This document shows positions 7,389-15,674 of a stretch of DNA of 19,012 nt, in pieces. The stretch lies in NCBI GenBank assembly GCA_003486945.1, contig DNFL01000402.1, positions 2,200-21,211 on the forward strand. Direction: 5' to 3'. The stretch's first letter is position 1. Every line of letters begins with the position of its first letter. A program made the translations under genes and the position numbers. The notes under the pieces were generated by a model. That model worked only from the letters and a program-made list of their open reading frames with translations, did no database searches and was not told where the DNA came from. This stretch comes from Hyphomonas sp. (GTDB lineage: Bacteria; Pseudomonadota; Alphaproteobacteria; Caulobacterales; Hyphomonadaceae).

Positions 7389-8291
7389 ATGACGCCCCAG
7401 CTTGAAGTCCGCACCCAGCGCCTGCGCGCGCGCCTCCACGCCGAGCGCGAAGCCTTGCGCGCCCGTTGGGTGAAAGGCCCGTGGACCCTCGGCCTGTTCG
7501 AATTCATCAGCTTCGGCATCAAGCAGGCCTGGGCCTGCCTTTTCGGCGGCGCGATGCTGGCGCTGCTGCTGGCCACGCACTTCTTCTACCCGGAGGGCGC
7601 CGCGCTCTCCCGCTACGACTTCCTCGTCCTCGCCGCCCTCGCCATTCAGGCCGCCATGCTCCTCACCGGCCTCGAGACATGGGAAGAGGCGCGCGTCATC
7701 CTCGTCTTCCACATCACCGGCACCATCATGGAACTTTTCAAGACCAGCGCCGGCAGCTGGATCTACCCCGAAGACAGCCTCCTTCGCATCGGCGCCGTGC
7801 CGTTGTTCTCCGGCTTCATGTACGCAGCCGTCGGCTCCTATCTCGCCCGCGTCTGGCGCATCTTCGAGTTCCGGTTCGACCGTTTCCCGCCGCTCTGCCT
7901 GCAGGGCCTGCTGGCCGCCGCAATCTATGTGAATTTCTTCGCCCATCACTGGACCGTGGACATCCGCCTCGGTCTCTTCGCCGCCACCGCGCTTATCTAC
8001 CTGCGCACCATGGTCTGGTTCCGCCCGGACCGTGTCCACCGTCCGATGCCGCTCCTTGTGGGCTTTTTCCTCGTGGCCGTTTTCATCTGGTTTGCGGAGA
8101 ACCTTGGAACATTCGCCCGTGCCTGGGCCTATCCCGGGCAAGAAAATGGCTGGGAAATGGTGTCTTTATCGAAACTCGGATCATGGTATCTGCTGATGAT
8201 CATCAGTTTCGTCCTGGTCGCCACCGTGCACCGGGGCGGGGGAGGCAAGAACAGTGAAAATCACGAAACTCCTCGTCGCGAACCGGGGTGA
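7389..8291 (+). CDS. DUF817 family integral membrane protein
   Basis: A 300-residue polytopic protein of the DUF817 (YoaT-like) family, whose biochemical role is not known to me. Family-typical stretches are FEFISFGIKQAWACLFG at about 37-53, FHITGTIMELFKTSAGSW at about 107-124, and PLFSGFMYAAVGSYLARVW at about 138-156, followed by FFAHHWTVDIR. About eight membrane helices are visible, with histidines and acidic residues inside or at the edges of some of them. The final 38 nt overlap the start of the MCC alpha-subunit gene, so the two are probably transcribed and translated together. The last 20 residues (GGGGKNSENHETPRREPG) are hydrophilic and lie mostly in that overlap. The upstream 132-nt gap to the divergent small membrane gene shows no clear promoter. 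Confidence 0.85.
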   Translation: MTPQLEVRTQRLRARLHAEREALRARWVKGPWTLGLFEFISFGIKQAWACLFGGAMLALLLATHFFYPEGAALSRYDFLVLAALAIQAAMLLTGLETWEEARVILVFHITGTIMELFKTSAGSWIYPEDSLLRIGAVPLFSGFMYAAVGSYLARVWRIFEFRFDRFPPLCLQGLLAAAIYVNFFAHHWTVDIRLGLFAATALIYLRTMVWFRPDRVHRPMPLLVGFFLVAVFIWFAENLGTFARAWAYPGQENGWEMVSLSKLGSWYLLMIISFVLVATVHRGGGGKNSENHETPRREPG

Positions 8292-10155
8292 GATCGCTGT
8301 CCGCATCTTCCGCACCTGCCGTCGCCTCGGCATTGCCACGGTGGCCGTCTATTCGGATGCTGACCGCGCCGCCAAACACGTCCGCGAAGCAGACGAAGCG
8401 GTGCACATCGGCGCTGCGCCTGCCGCGGAAAGCTACCTGCGCATCGAGGCCATCCTCGCCGCCGCGAAACAGACCGGCGCAAACGCCATCCACCCCGGCT
8501 ACGGCTTCCTCTCCGAAAACGCCGCCTTCGCCGAAGCCGTCATCGCCGCAGGTCTCGTCTGGGTCGGTCCGCCGCCCGCCGCCATCCGCTCGATGGGGCC
8601 GAAGGACGAAGCCAAAAGAATTGCAGAAGAGGCCGGCGTCCCTGTGCTCCCCGGTTATCGCGGCGAAGCGCAGGATGCGCGTACATTGACGAAAGAGGCC
8701 GAGAAGATCGGCTACCCGCTGCTCATCAAGGCCGTCGCCGGCGGCGGGGGCAGGGGTATCCGCCAGGTGTCCAAGGCCGCAGACCTTGAAGCCGAACTGA
8801 TCAGCGCCGTGCGCGAAGCCGAAGCGAGCTTCGGCGATGGCCGTGTCATGCTCGAGAAACTCGTCGAGCGCCCGCGCCATATCGAAGTTCAGGTCTTCGG
8901 CGACCAGCACGGCAATGCCGTCCACCTTTTCGAACGCGACTGCTCTCTTCAGCGCCGCCGCCAGAAAGTTATCGAGGAAGCCCCTGCGCCCGGCATGCCC
9001 GCCGATGTCCGCGCCGCGATGACCGACGCCGCTGTCAAGCTCGCTAGGGCCGTCGGTTATCAAGGCGCTGGCACGGTCGAATTCATCGTCGACGGATCAA
9101 AGCCGCTCGCGAAGGAAACCTTCTGGTTCCTCGAAATGAACACTCGCCTGCAGGTCGAACACCCGGTCACCGAAATGATCACGGGGCAAGATCTCGTCGA
9201 GTGGCAACTCATCGTCGCCTCCGGCGGAAAAATCCCGCTGAAACAGAAGGATATCAAGCTCAAGGGCCATGCCTTCGAAGCCCGCATCTGCGCAGAGGAC
9301 CCCGCTGAAAACTTCCGTCCCGGCGCGGGTCTCATTCTCGAATTCGGCCTGCTCGAAGAACCGGATGGCGAGACGGTGCGCTGGGACACCGGCTTCGAAA
9401 CCGGCGACCGCGTGCCTTCGAACTATGATTCGATGATCGCCAAACTGATCGTGTACGGAGAAACCCGTGAGGCCGCCCTCGAAACCCTGACCGACGCGCT
9501 CGCCCACACCCAGCTCTGCGGCGTGCCCTCGAATGCCGGCTTCCTGCGCCGCTGCGCCGGGTCAATGGTGTTCACCTCCGGGCTGCACCATGTGAACTGG
9601 ATCGGCGAACACATCGATACGCTCGCCACCGTCCCGGACGCGCACCGCAACGCCTCCCTCCGCGCCGTTGCCACCCTTCTGCTCGAGGATGAAGACGACT
9701 ACACGCCCTGGGCCATCAATGACGGCTTCCGCCTCAACGCGCCGCCCCGCCGCCGCGTCCTCCTCGCCGCCGATGGAGAAGCGGCCCTCATCGATGCCGA
9801 TGGTCCGGATGCGGACGAAGCGCCGTTCCCGCTGATCACAGATCTCTCGCCCCGCCGTTTCGCCGTCACCTCCGGCGGCGACACCTTCCTCGTCACCGTG
9901 CCGGAATTCAGCGCCGACGCCGAAGCCGCCCTCGGCGGCAACGCCGTCAAGGCGCCCATGCCGGGCAAGGTGCTCAGTGTCACGGCTAAAGCCGGCGCGC
10001 AGGTCGCCCGCGGCGACGTTCTCGCCGTCCTCGAAGCCATGAAAATGGAGCACGCCCTCGCCGCCCCCCGCGACGGCATCATCGAGTCCATCCACGCCAC
10101 CCCTGGCCAGCAGGTCTCAGAGGGCGAGCTTCTTGTCGCCTTGGTGGAGGAATAG
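8254..10155 (+). CDS. mccA: 3-methylcrotonyl-CoA carboxylase, biotin carboxylase/biotin carrier (alpha) subunit
   Basis: A 633-residue biotin-dependent carboxylase subunit. It uses ATP and bicarbonate to carboxylate its own biotin and passes the carboxyl to the beta subunit (2844). Order of domains: biotin carboxylase N-terminal domain (KLLVANRGEIAVRIFR at 5-20), ATP-grasp with the glycine loop GGGGRG at 163-168, ERDCSLQRRRQKVIEEAPAP at 227-246 and the catalytic EMNTRLQVEHPVTE at 294-307, biotin carboxylase C-terminal domain to about 445, a BT-like linker, and a biotinyl domain with EAMKMEH at 594-600, biotin on Lys597. Start is GTG at 8254 with GGGGGAGG 8-10 nt upstream, inside the end of the DUF817 gene. 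The one-chain BC+BCCP layout and length fit MCC alpha. Propionyl-CoA or geranyl-CoA carboxylase alpha chains are alternatives, disfavoured by the MCC-type beta subunit nearby. Confidence 0.9.
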   Translation: MKITKLLVANRGEIAVRIFRTCRRLGIATVAVYSDADRAAKHVREADEAVHIGAAPAAESYLRIEAILAAAKQTGANAIHPGYGFLSENAAFAEAVIAAGLVWVGPPPAAIRSMGPKDEAKRIAEEAGVPVLPGYRGEAQDARTLTKEAEKIGYPLLIKAVAGGGGRGIRQVSKAADLEAELISAVREAEASFGDGRVMLEKLVERPRHIEVQVFGDQHGNAVHLFERDCSLQRRRQKVIEEAPAPGMPADVRAAMTDAAVKLARAVGYQGAGTVEFIVDGSKPLAKETFWFLEMNTRLQVEHPVTEMITGQDLVEWQLIVASGGKIPLKQKDIKLKGHAFEARICAEDPAENFRPGAGLILEFGLLEEPDGETVRWDTGFETGDRVPSNYDSMIAKLIVYGETREAALETLTDALAHTQLCGVPSNAGFLRRCAGSMVFTSGLHHVNWIGEHIDTLATVPDAHRNASLRAVATLLLEDEDDYTPWAINDGFRLNAPPRRRVLLAADGEAALIDADGPDADEAPFPLITDLSPRRFAVTSGGDTFLVTVPEFSADAEAALGGNAVKAPMPGKVLSVTAKAGAQVARGDVLAVLEAMKMEHALAAPRDGIIESIHATPGQQVSEGELLVALVEE

Positions 10156-10159
10156 GGGT

Positions 10160-11029
10160 CTACTCCGCCCAGCCCAGCTGCGCCTGCATCGTTGCCCCGC
10201 CATCGGCCTTCACGACGCTCAGCTCCTCTTTCCCCAGAACCGTCCGTCCACAGACCGTCGCCGCATCCGCTGCAAACAGCGGCCGCACGCCTCGGAACGT
10301 GAAGGACGCGGCGCGACGCCCCAGTGCCCGCCGCCGCGCCGCCTCCATCATCAGGATCGCCTGCAGCGGCCCGTGCACCACAAGGTCCGGATATTTTTCC
10401 ACCGCCCCGGAATAGTCCCGGTCATAATGAATGCGGTGCGCATTGTAGGTCAGCGCCGAAAACCGGAACAGCAGTACGGGATCAATCGCCGTCGCCTCCT
10501 GCCAGTGATGCGGCTCAGCGGGCAGGGGCGCCACTGGCACATAGGCCTCCGGCAGCGCTGTGTAGACGATGTCCTGCTCCTCCTCCATCACGCCCGCCCC
10601 GCCGCGCGAATAGGCGTGCCGCACCGTTACGAACACCATCTCGCCAGTACGCCCGGTTTTCGTGCTCACCTTCGCAACGCTCGAAACTTTCGTCAGCTCA
10701 TCGCCGATGCGCACCGGCGCCTGAAAGCTCACCCGGCTACCCGCCCACATCCGCCGTGGCAGCGCCACAGGCGGTAGGAAACCGCCTCGCGCCGGATGCC
10801 CGTCCGGCCCTGTCTGCGCCGCGCCGACCACCGGTAGGAAATAAAGCCACAGCCAGAGCGGCGGCAACTCCGCCCGCAGGCTCATCAAGTCTGCATCCCC
10901 GCCGAGCGCCGCTGCCAGCGCCTGCGCCGGCCACGCATCGACCGTATCGATCCGCACCTCGGTCCGCCCGATCCAATCCTGATAAGCGCTCGTGTCCATG
11001 CCGGAATCGTTAGACGAGTTGCCCGGCAT
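10160..11029 (-). CDS. Double-hotdog acyl-CoA hydratase (FAS1-like dehydratase / MaoC type)
   Basis: A 289-residue protein resembling mesaconyl-C4-CoA hydratase/HTD2-like dehydratases, which add or remove water at a 2,3 double bond of an acyl thioester. The N-terminal half (about 15-160) is a FAS1-like dehydratase hotdog with SRVSFQAPVRIGDELTKVSSV. The C-terminal half is a second hotdog holding the active-site-type segment FRFSALTYNAHRIHYD at 188-203. Then comes the conserved PDLVVHGPLQAILM at 214-227. It is probably cytoplasmic. The first Met lies 12 nt after a GGAG. Met11 (10999) is a plausible true start because the family usually begins near MDxxxYxxWIGRTE. It lies 19 nt downstream of the monooxygenase gene and is probably cotranscribed with it. 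The exact substrate is unknown; neighbours suggest a branched or cyclic acid catabolite. Its stop is 4 nt from the convergent mccA stop. Confidence 0.8.
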   Translation of the reverse strand: MPGNSSNDSGMDTSAYQDWIGRTEVRIDTVDAWPAQALAAALGGDADLMSLRAELPPLWLWLYFLPVVGAAQTGPDGHPARGGFLPPVALPRRMWAGSRVSFQAPVRIGDELTKVSSVAKVSTKTGRTGEMVFVTVRHAYSRGGAGVMEEEQDIVYTALPEAYVPVAPLPAEPHHWQEATAIDPVLLFRFSALTYNAHRIHYDRDYSGAVEKYPDLVVHGPLQAILMMEAARRRALGRRAASFTFRGVRPLFAADAATVCGRTVLGKEELSVVKADGGATMQAQLGWAE

Positions 11030-11048
11030 TTCAAATAGAGGCTCCGTC

Positions 11049-12848
11049 TCAGCTCAGCTCCAATCCCGCCATGCCGCCATCCTCGCGCCAGGCTTTCAGG
11101 ATCCGGAAATACGCGTTCGGCCCCTCGCCATAGGAGTTGTTCTGCGCCGCCCGGTCGCTGGGCTTGCCCTCGTTATTGTAATAGCCGGGCGTACATTCCT
11201 CTAGGAATTGCTGGCGCATCACCGCCTTGGCGATGATGGTCTGCACCCAGTCCTCTTCCGCCGCCGAACTCGCCTCGAAAGTGCCCGCCTGCCGTGCTTT
11301 CGTCTCGCTGAGGATATAGCCGATCTGTTCGGCCTGCTCGGCCAGCGAGTGCGGATAGTTCGCGGTGAAGCCGGCCTGTCCGGGGCCCATCAGGAACATG
11401 TTGGGAAATCCGTGCACGGCCAATCCGTGCAGGCTGCGCATGCCGTCTGCCCAATAGTCCTTCAGGTGCACCCCGCCGCGCCCGACCGGATCATACCCCG
11501 CCCGCCGCGTGTAATCCGTGCCCACTTCAAAGCCGGTTGCATAGACAAGGCAGTCGATCTTGTAGGCCTTGCCATCAACAATCACCGAGTCCTCGGTGAT
11601 CTCGTCGACACCCTGCCCATTCGTATCCACCAGCGTCACATTCGGCCGGTTGAACGCAGCGAGATAGCCGTCATGGAAGCACGGCCGCTTGCAGAACTGG
11701 CGATACCAGGGCTTCAGCTTCGCCGCCGTCTCGGGGTCTTTCACCACCTCGTCTACACGGCTGCGCACCTGTTCCATCTTCTTGAAATCGGCCAGCTCAG
11801 CCAGCTCCGCCAGCCGTTCCGGCGACAGGCCTTTCTTGTCGCCCTTTGAGGCGATGAACAGGATGTTGCGGATAATGTCCGTCCACCCATCATTCACCAG
11901 GTCCTCCGGCTCGTACCCGCCCGAGACCAGCGTATTGAAATTCTCCATCCGCCGCCGCTGCCAGCCCTCCGGCAGGCTCTTCGCCCAGCTCTCATCTGTC
12001 GGCCGGTCGCCGCGCACATCGATGGAGGAAGGCGTGCGCTGGAACACGAACAGGTGTTTCGCCCCGGCCGCCAGATGCGGCACGCACTGCACGGCGGTCG
12101 CCCCCGTGCCGATAATGCCGATCACCTTATCGCCAATCTTGTCCAGTCCACCCGCGCTCGTCCCGCCGGTATAGGCATAATCCCACCGGCTGGTGTGAAA
12201 GCTGTGGCCCTTGAACTTTTCAACGCCCTTGATGCCCGGCAGTTTCGGCCGGTTCAGCGGCCCGTTGGACATCACCACAAACTGCGCGGTGAACCTGTCG
12301 CCGCGGTCGGTTTCAATCGTCCAGTAATGCGCCTTGTCATCCCAGCTCATGCCGGTGATGCCTGTGCCGAGCAGGGCGTTTTCGTAGAGGCCGAAATGGC
12401 GCGCAATGCGGCGCGAGTGTTCAAGAATTTCCGGCGCCTTGGAATATTTCTCCACGGGCATATAGCCGGTCTCTTCCACCAGCGGCAGGTAGATATAGCT
12501 CTCGATATCGCACGCCGCGCCGGGATACCGGTTCCAATACCATGTGCCGCCGAACTCGCCGCCTTTCTCGATCATGCGGATGTCGGAAAAGCCTTCTTTG
12601 CGCAGCTTCGCCGCCGCCAGCAGGCCGCCGAAACCGCCGCCGATCACGGCCACCTCGACATGATCCGTCACCGGCGCGCGCTCGACACGCTCCGTGTACG
12701 GGTCTTCCAGATAGTGCGCGAACTGGCCGGCAACATTGACGTATTGCTCATTGCCATCCTGGCGCAGCCGCTTGTCGCGCTCGGCGCGGTAACGCGCCTT
12801 CAGGTCAGCCGGGTCAAAGCCAAGGTCAAGCGCGCCGGTATCGGCCAT
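11049..12848 (-). CDS. Baeyer-Villiger monooxygenase (flavin-containing, NADPH-dependent)
   Basis: A 599-residue type I Baeyer-Villiger monooxygenase. It uses FAD, NADPH and O2 to insert oxygen next to a carbonyl, turning ketones into esters or lactones. The FAD-binding Rossmann motif GGGFGG is at 70-75. The family fingerprint F-x-G-x3-H-x3-W-D is complete at 212-223 (F212, G214, H218, W222, D223). The NADPH-binding Rossmann motif GTGATA is at 247-252. The flavin-contact segments TWYWNRYPGAACD (102-114) and CLVYATGFE (433-441) are also present. The 65-residue N-terminal extension and 600-residue length are like cyclopentadecanone- or steroid-type enzymes rather than the shorter ~540-residue cyclohexanone enzymes. 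No signal peptide. GGAGGA lies 9 nt before the ATG. It leads a likely two-gene unit with the hydratase. The substrate cannot be read from the sequence. Confidence 0.92.
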   Translation of the reverse strand: MADTGALDLGFDPADLKARYRAERDKRLRQDGNEQYVNVAGQFAHYLEDPYTERVERAPVTDHVEVAVIGGGFGGLLAAAKLRKEGFSDIRMIEKGGEFGGTWYWNRYPGAACDIESYIYLPLVEETGYMPVEKYSKAPEILEHSRRIARHFGLYENALLGTGITGMSWDDKAHYWTIETDRGDRFTAQFVVMSNGPLNRPKLPGIKGVEKFKGHSFHTSRWDYAYTGGTSAGGLDKIGDKVIGIIGTGATAVQCVPHLAAGAKHLFVFQRTPSSIDVRGDRPTDESWAKSLPEGWQRRRMENFNTLVSGGYEPEDLVNDGWTDIIRNILFIASKGDKKGLSPERLAELAELADFKKMEQVRSRVDEVVKDPETAAKLKPWYRQFCKRPCFHDGYLAAFNRPNVTLVDTNGQGVDEITEDSVIVDGKAYKIDCLVYATGFEVGTDYTRRAGYDPVGRGGVHLKDYWADGMRSLHGLAVHGFPNMFLMGPGQAGFTANYPHSLAEQAEQIGYILSETKARQAGTFEASSAAEEDWVQTIIAKAVMRQQFLEECTPGYYNNEGKPSDRAAQNNSYGEGPNAYFRILKAWREDGGMAGLELS

Positions 12849-12955
12849 CGGGTCAGTCCTCCGTCATCGCGGCCGGGCGGCCTACCGCGCCCTGTATCCG
12901 CATCCATGCCGGAATCTAACTGCGATCCGCCCCCCGCAACAGCCGTTACCCGGCG

Positions 12956-13834
12956 TCAGCCGCCGCCGCTATTGCGCGTGAAAAACTGGAATAGCGCATA
13001 GCCGATCATGCCGCCCGCCATGCCCAGCCAGCCGATCCCGCTGCCGGTCTTGTCGGGCCGCGTCTCGGCGCGCGACTGGCCCATCTCCTCCAACGCGCGG
13101 CTCAGCTCCACCTTTTTCCGCTCCTCCTTCGGCATGCTCTCGAGGGCGATCTGCCGGCGCACGCGCACCAGCCAGTCATTCATCTTGCGCACCCAGGCAT
13201 GCGTCACAGGCTGGCGCGTCCAGCCGAAATATCCGTCCAGCGCATCGAACAGCTCCAGCGTCAGCCAGTCCGGCCGACGCAGCTCCGGCGGGTCGAGATT
13301 TAATCCCGTCCGGTCACAGAGGAAATCGCGCACCCGCCATTGCAGCGTCTGGTAATCCTCGATGCCGGAAACCTCATCCGCCTCGACAATCGCCATAACG
13401 CGCTTCACGGGGACACCGAAAGGCCCTCCCGTCAGCACATCCACCAGCGCCGCCGTCGCGCGGTTTACGGCAATGTCGTAGTCTTCCTCCTCTTCGGAAT
13501 CCTCCTTGCGCGGATCAATATTGTCAGGGGCAGTCACCAACTCCGGCGCCGGCTCTTCCACCAGCAAACTTTCCTGCACGGCATACGCCTCTGAGTACTC
13601 CTCCTCGTCAGCGTCCTCCTCCTCCCACGCCTCGTCGTCCGGTGCGTCGCCATATTGCTCGCGCCAGCGCACTTCGCTGCGCGCCTGCTCGAACGCCGCG
13701 CGCAGCGCCATGAAGCCCGCGCGGTCGTCCTCCGGCCGGGTCACTTTAAGCCGCTCGGCATAGGCGCGGCGCACATCCGCTTCAGTCGCCGTCTTCCGGT
13801 CGAGCCCCAGCAGCCGGAACGGATCAAAAGACAT
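12956..13834 (-). CDS. J-domain-like, tail-anchored partner of the HscC-type chaperone
   Basis: Starting at ATG 13834, this is a 292-residue protein. Residues 4-52 look like a J domain (DPFRLLGLDRKTATEADVRRAY…), but the loop reads TRPEDD, so the Hsp70-activating H-P-D is R33-P34-E35. A very acidic segment follows (about 67-118). A helical domain of unknown fold spans about 120-250, and a single hydrophobic segment at about 267-286 (GIGWLGMAGGMIGYALFQFF) closes the chain, suggesting a C-terminal membrane anchor with the J part in the cytoplasm. I chose 13834 because AAGG sits 5 nt upstream. The longer 314-residue reading would begin with an implausible Arg/Ser-rich stretch inside the Hsp70 gene. 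Its start overlaps the Hsp70 stop (ATGTCTTTTGA), implying translational coupling. In E. coli, HscC pairs with the J-proteins DjlB and DjlC; this is the likely functional analogue. Confidence 0.82.
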   Translation of the reverse strand: MSFDPFRLLGLDRKTATEADVRRAYAERLKVTRPEDDRAGFMALRAAFEQARSEVRWREQYGDAPDDEAWEEEDADEEEYSEAYAVQESLLVEEPAPELVTAPDNIDPRKEDSEEEEDYDIAVNRATAALVDVLTGGPFGVPVKRVMAIVEADEVSGIEDYQTLQWRVRDFLCDRTGLNLDPPELRRPDWLTLELFDALDGYFGWTRQPVTHAWVRKMNDWLVRVRRQIALESMPKEERKKVELSRALEEMGQSRAETRPDKTGSGIGWLGMAGGMIGYALFQFFTRNSGGG

Positions 13835-15539
13835 CGCCGCCTTCATAATTGCCGATGATCTGCTCGATCTGCCGGCGCGCCTCATTGATCTCGCGCGCAT
13901 CCTGGCGAGCCAGCACGCCTTCGAACTCCGCGATCAGCCGCCCGATGGACTGGCGCCGGTCGCCGAGGGAGTTTTCATATGCCGCCTTCATCCGGGCGAT
14001 CAGCGCGGCATTCTCCTGCTGCTCGCGCGGGTGGATCTTGATCGCCGCCAGCGCTTTGAGCCGCTTCTCGATCTCGGCGCGCGGCAGGCTGCCGGGATTG
14101 CCTTCGATCACCAGCCGCTCGGTCTTGTTCGTCGCCAGCGGCCGCGCCTCCACTTCCAGCACGCCGGACGTGTCATAAGTGTAGCGCAGGTCCACGGATT
14201 TGTCGTCCTTCGCCCCGCCGCGCAGAGGCACATGCAGCGTGCCGATCAGGATATTGTCTTTCACATAGGGGCTCTCGCCCTGGTAGATGCGCAGCGAAAT
14301 CTCGGCCTGGTTCGGATGCAGCGGCGAGATGATGTCGGATTTCGACACCGGCACAACTGTATTGCGTTCGATCATCGGCGAGAAATGTCCGTGTTCGAAC
14401 TTTCCTTCGCCCACCGGAATGGATGTCTCGAAGCCCAGCGTGAACGGGCACACATCCGTCATCACCACATCGTCCAGCGCCTTGTGCCGCGCCGCCAGCC
14501 CCGCCTGAACGGCAGCGCCCAGCGCCACGACATGATCGGGATCGATCGAATATTCCGGAAACCGCTTGAACAGCCGCGTCACCAGCTGGCGCACGGCATG
14601 CATCCGCGTCGCCCCGCCCACAGTGATGATCCGGTGCAGGTCGTCGGCGCGCAGGCTCGCATCCGAAATCGCCCGCTGGATCGGCAGGCGCAGTCGCTTG
14701 AGGATCGGGTCGGTAATCTCGTCGAACTTTTCGCGCGTAATGCTTACGCTGCGCGCCTCGCCCTTCAGCGCGAACTCCGCCTTCGCCTCCGGCGCTTCGG
14801 TCAGCGCCACCTTCATTCGCTCAGCCAGCGCGCGCAGCCGTGCCCCATCCTCCCGGCTCACATCTTCCGGCTTCACGCCCAGCTGCCGGCCAAGTTCCAG
14901 CGCCAGCGTGTCGGTGAAGTCCTCCCCGCCGAGAAACGCATCGCCCGCCGAGGCGCGCACTTCCATCACGCCGGAAAACATCTCCAGGATCGAGACATCA
15001 AACGTGCCCCCGCCAAGGTCCACCACAAGGAAGGTCGACTCGCCCTGCCGGTCCTGCAGGCCGTAGGCGAGCGCGGCGGCCGTCGGCTCGTTGATCAGCC
15101 GGTTCACCTTCAAGCCAGCAAATTCCGCCGCCGTGATTGTCGCCTTGCGCTGGATGTCGTTGAAATAGGCCGGCACGGAAATCACCGCTTCGTCCACCGC
15201 ATGGCCCAGATGCGCTTCCGCATCCGCCCGCAGTGCGCGCAGCACGAAGGAGGAAAGCTCCTCCGCCCGGAAACTCTTCTTGCCGAGCTTCAGTTCATGC
15301 TCGGTGCCCATATAGCGCTTGAAGCGCGCCGCGGTCAGCTGCGGATGCGTCAGCAACCGGTCTTTCGCCGCCCGCCCCACCAGCAGCGTGCCATCCTCGG
15401 CATAGCCTACCGCAGACGGCGTCAGCACCTCGCCCAGGCTATTGGGGATCAGCTCCGGCCCCTCATCAGTGAAAACAGCGACCAGCGAATTGGTCGTGCC
15501 AAGGTCAATGCCGATCAGGGTCTTGGAAGGCGGGGTCAT
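13824..15539 (-). CDS. hscC: HscC-type Hsp70 chaperone
   Basis: A 571-residue Hsp70 family ATPase, shorter than DnaK (about 640) and close to HscC (about 556 in E. coli). The nucleotide-binding domain shows IGIDLGTTNSLVAVF at 9-23 and AVISVPAYFND near 135-145. It also has NEPTAAALAYGL near 160-171, the phosphate-2 motif VVDLGGGTFDVSILE, and the adenosine motif ITVGGATRMHAVR. The substrate domain includes DVCPFTLGFETSIP and PVSKSDIISPLHPNQ, followed by a short lid ending in NYEGGDVF with no EEVD-like tail or DnaK-type disordered tail. It is probably a specialised cytoplasmic chaperone rather than the general one. No Shine-Dalgarno is seen before the ATG (the 12 nt upstream are pyrimidine-rich), so the message may be leaderless or weakly translated. 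The overlapping J-like gene is its probable co-chaperone. No GrpE gene is nearby. Confidence 0.92.
   Translation of the reverse strand: MTPPSKTLIGIDLGTTNSLVAVFTDEGPELIPNSLGEVLTPSAVGYAEDGTLLVGRAAKDRLLTHPQLTAARFKRYMGTEHELKLGKKSFRAEELSSFVLRALRADAEAHLGHAVDEAVISVPAYFNDIQRKATITAAEFAGLKVNRLINEPTAAALAYGLQDRQGESTFLVVDLGGGTFDVSILEMFSGVMEVRASAGDAFLGGEDFTDTLALELGRQLGVKPEDVSREDGARLRALAERMKVALTEAPEAKAEFALKGEARSVSITREKFDEITDPILKRLRLPIQRAISDASLRADDLHRIITVGGATRMHAVRQLVTRLFKRFPEYSIDPDHVVALGAAVQAGLAARHKALDDVVMTDVCPFTLGFETSIPVGEGKFEHGHFSPMIERNTVVPVSKSDIISPLHPNQAEISLRIYQGESPYVKDNILIGTLHVPLRGGAKDDKSVDLRYTYDTSGVLEVEARPLATNKTERLVIEGNPGSLPRAEIEKRLKALAAIKIHPREQQENAALIARMKAAYENSLGDRRQSIGRLIAEFEGVLARQDAREINEARRQIEQIIGNYEGGDVF
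13840..13843 (-). promoter_or_regulatory. Ribosome site that sets the J-like protein start
   Basis: AAGG, within GAAGGCGG on the minus strand, lies 5 nt before the ATG at 13834-13832, inside the final codons of the Hsp70 gene. It favours the 292-residue reading over longer ones. Confidence 0.55.
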
Positions 15540-15674
15540 GGGAGAGGAAAATCTGCGCTGGCGAAGCCTCCAGCCTTAGCGGCTCCCGCGCAGCCCTCCA
15601 AGCCCTGCCTTACCTCCCTTGCAAATCCCGGAATCCCGGGGAGGTTAGGCCGGTTCAAAACGCGAGGCCCCCTC

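Noticed and set aside
13500..13640. Short GAGG-rich tandem-like stretch
   Set aside because: It simply encodes the acidic segment of the J-like protein; there is no exact repeat unit.
12956..13900. 314-residue version of the J-like protein
   Set aside because: The extra N-terminal residues (Arg/Ser-rich) come from out-of-frame Hsp70 sequence. AAGG before 13834 and the J-domain start support the shorter form.
838..15640. GANTC (CcrM-type) sites in several intergenic gaps (852, 5069, 12912, 15631)
   Set aside because: The number is about what chance would give in these gaps, and I did not count coding sites, so no claim about cell-cycle methylation can be made.
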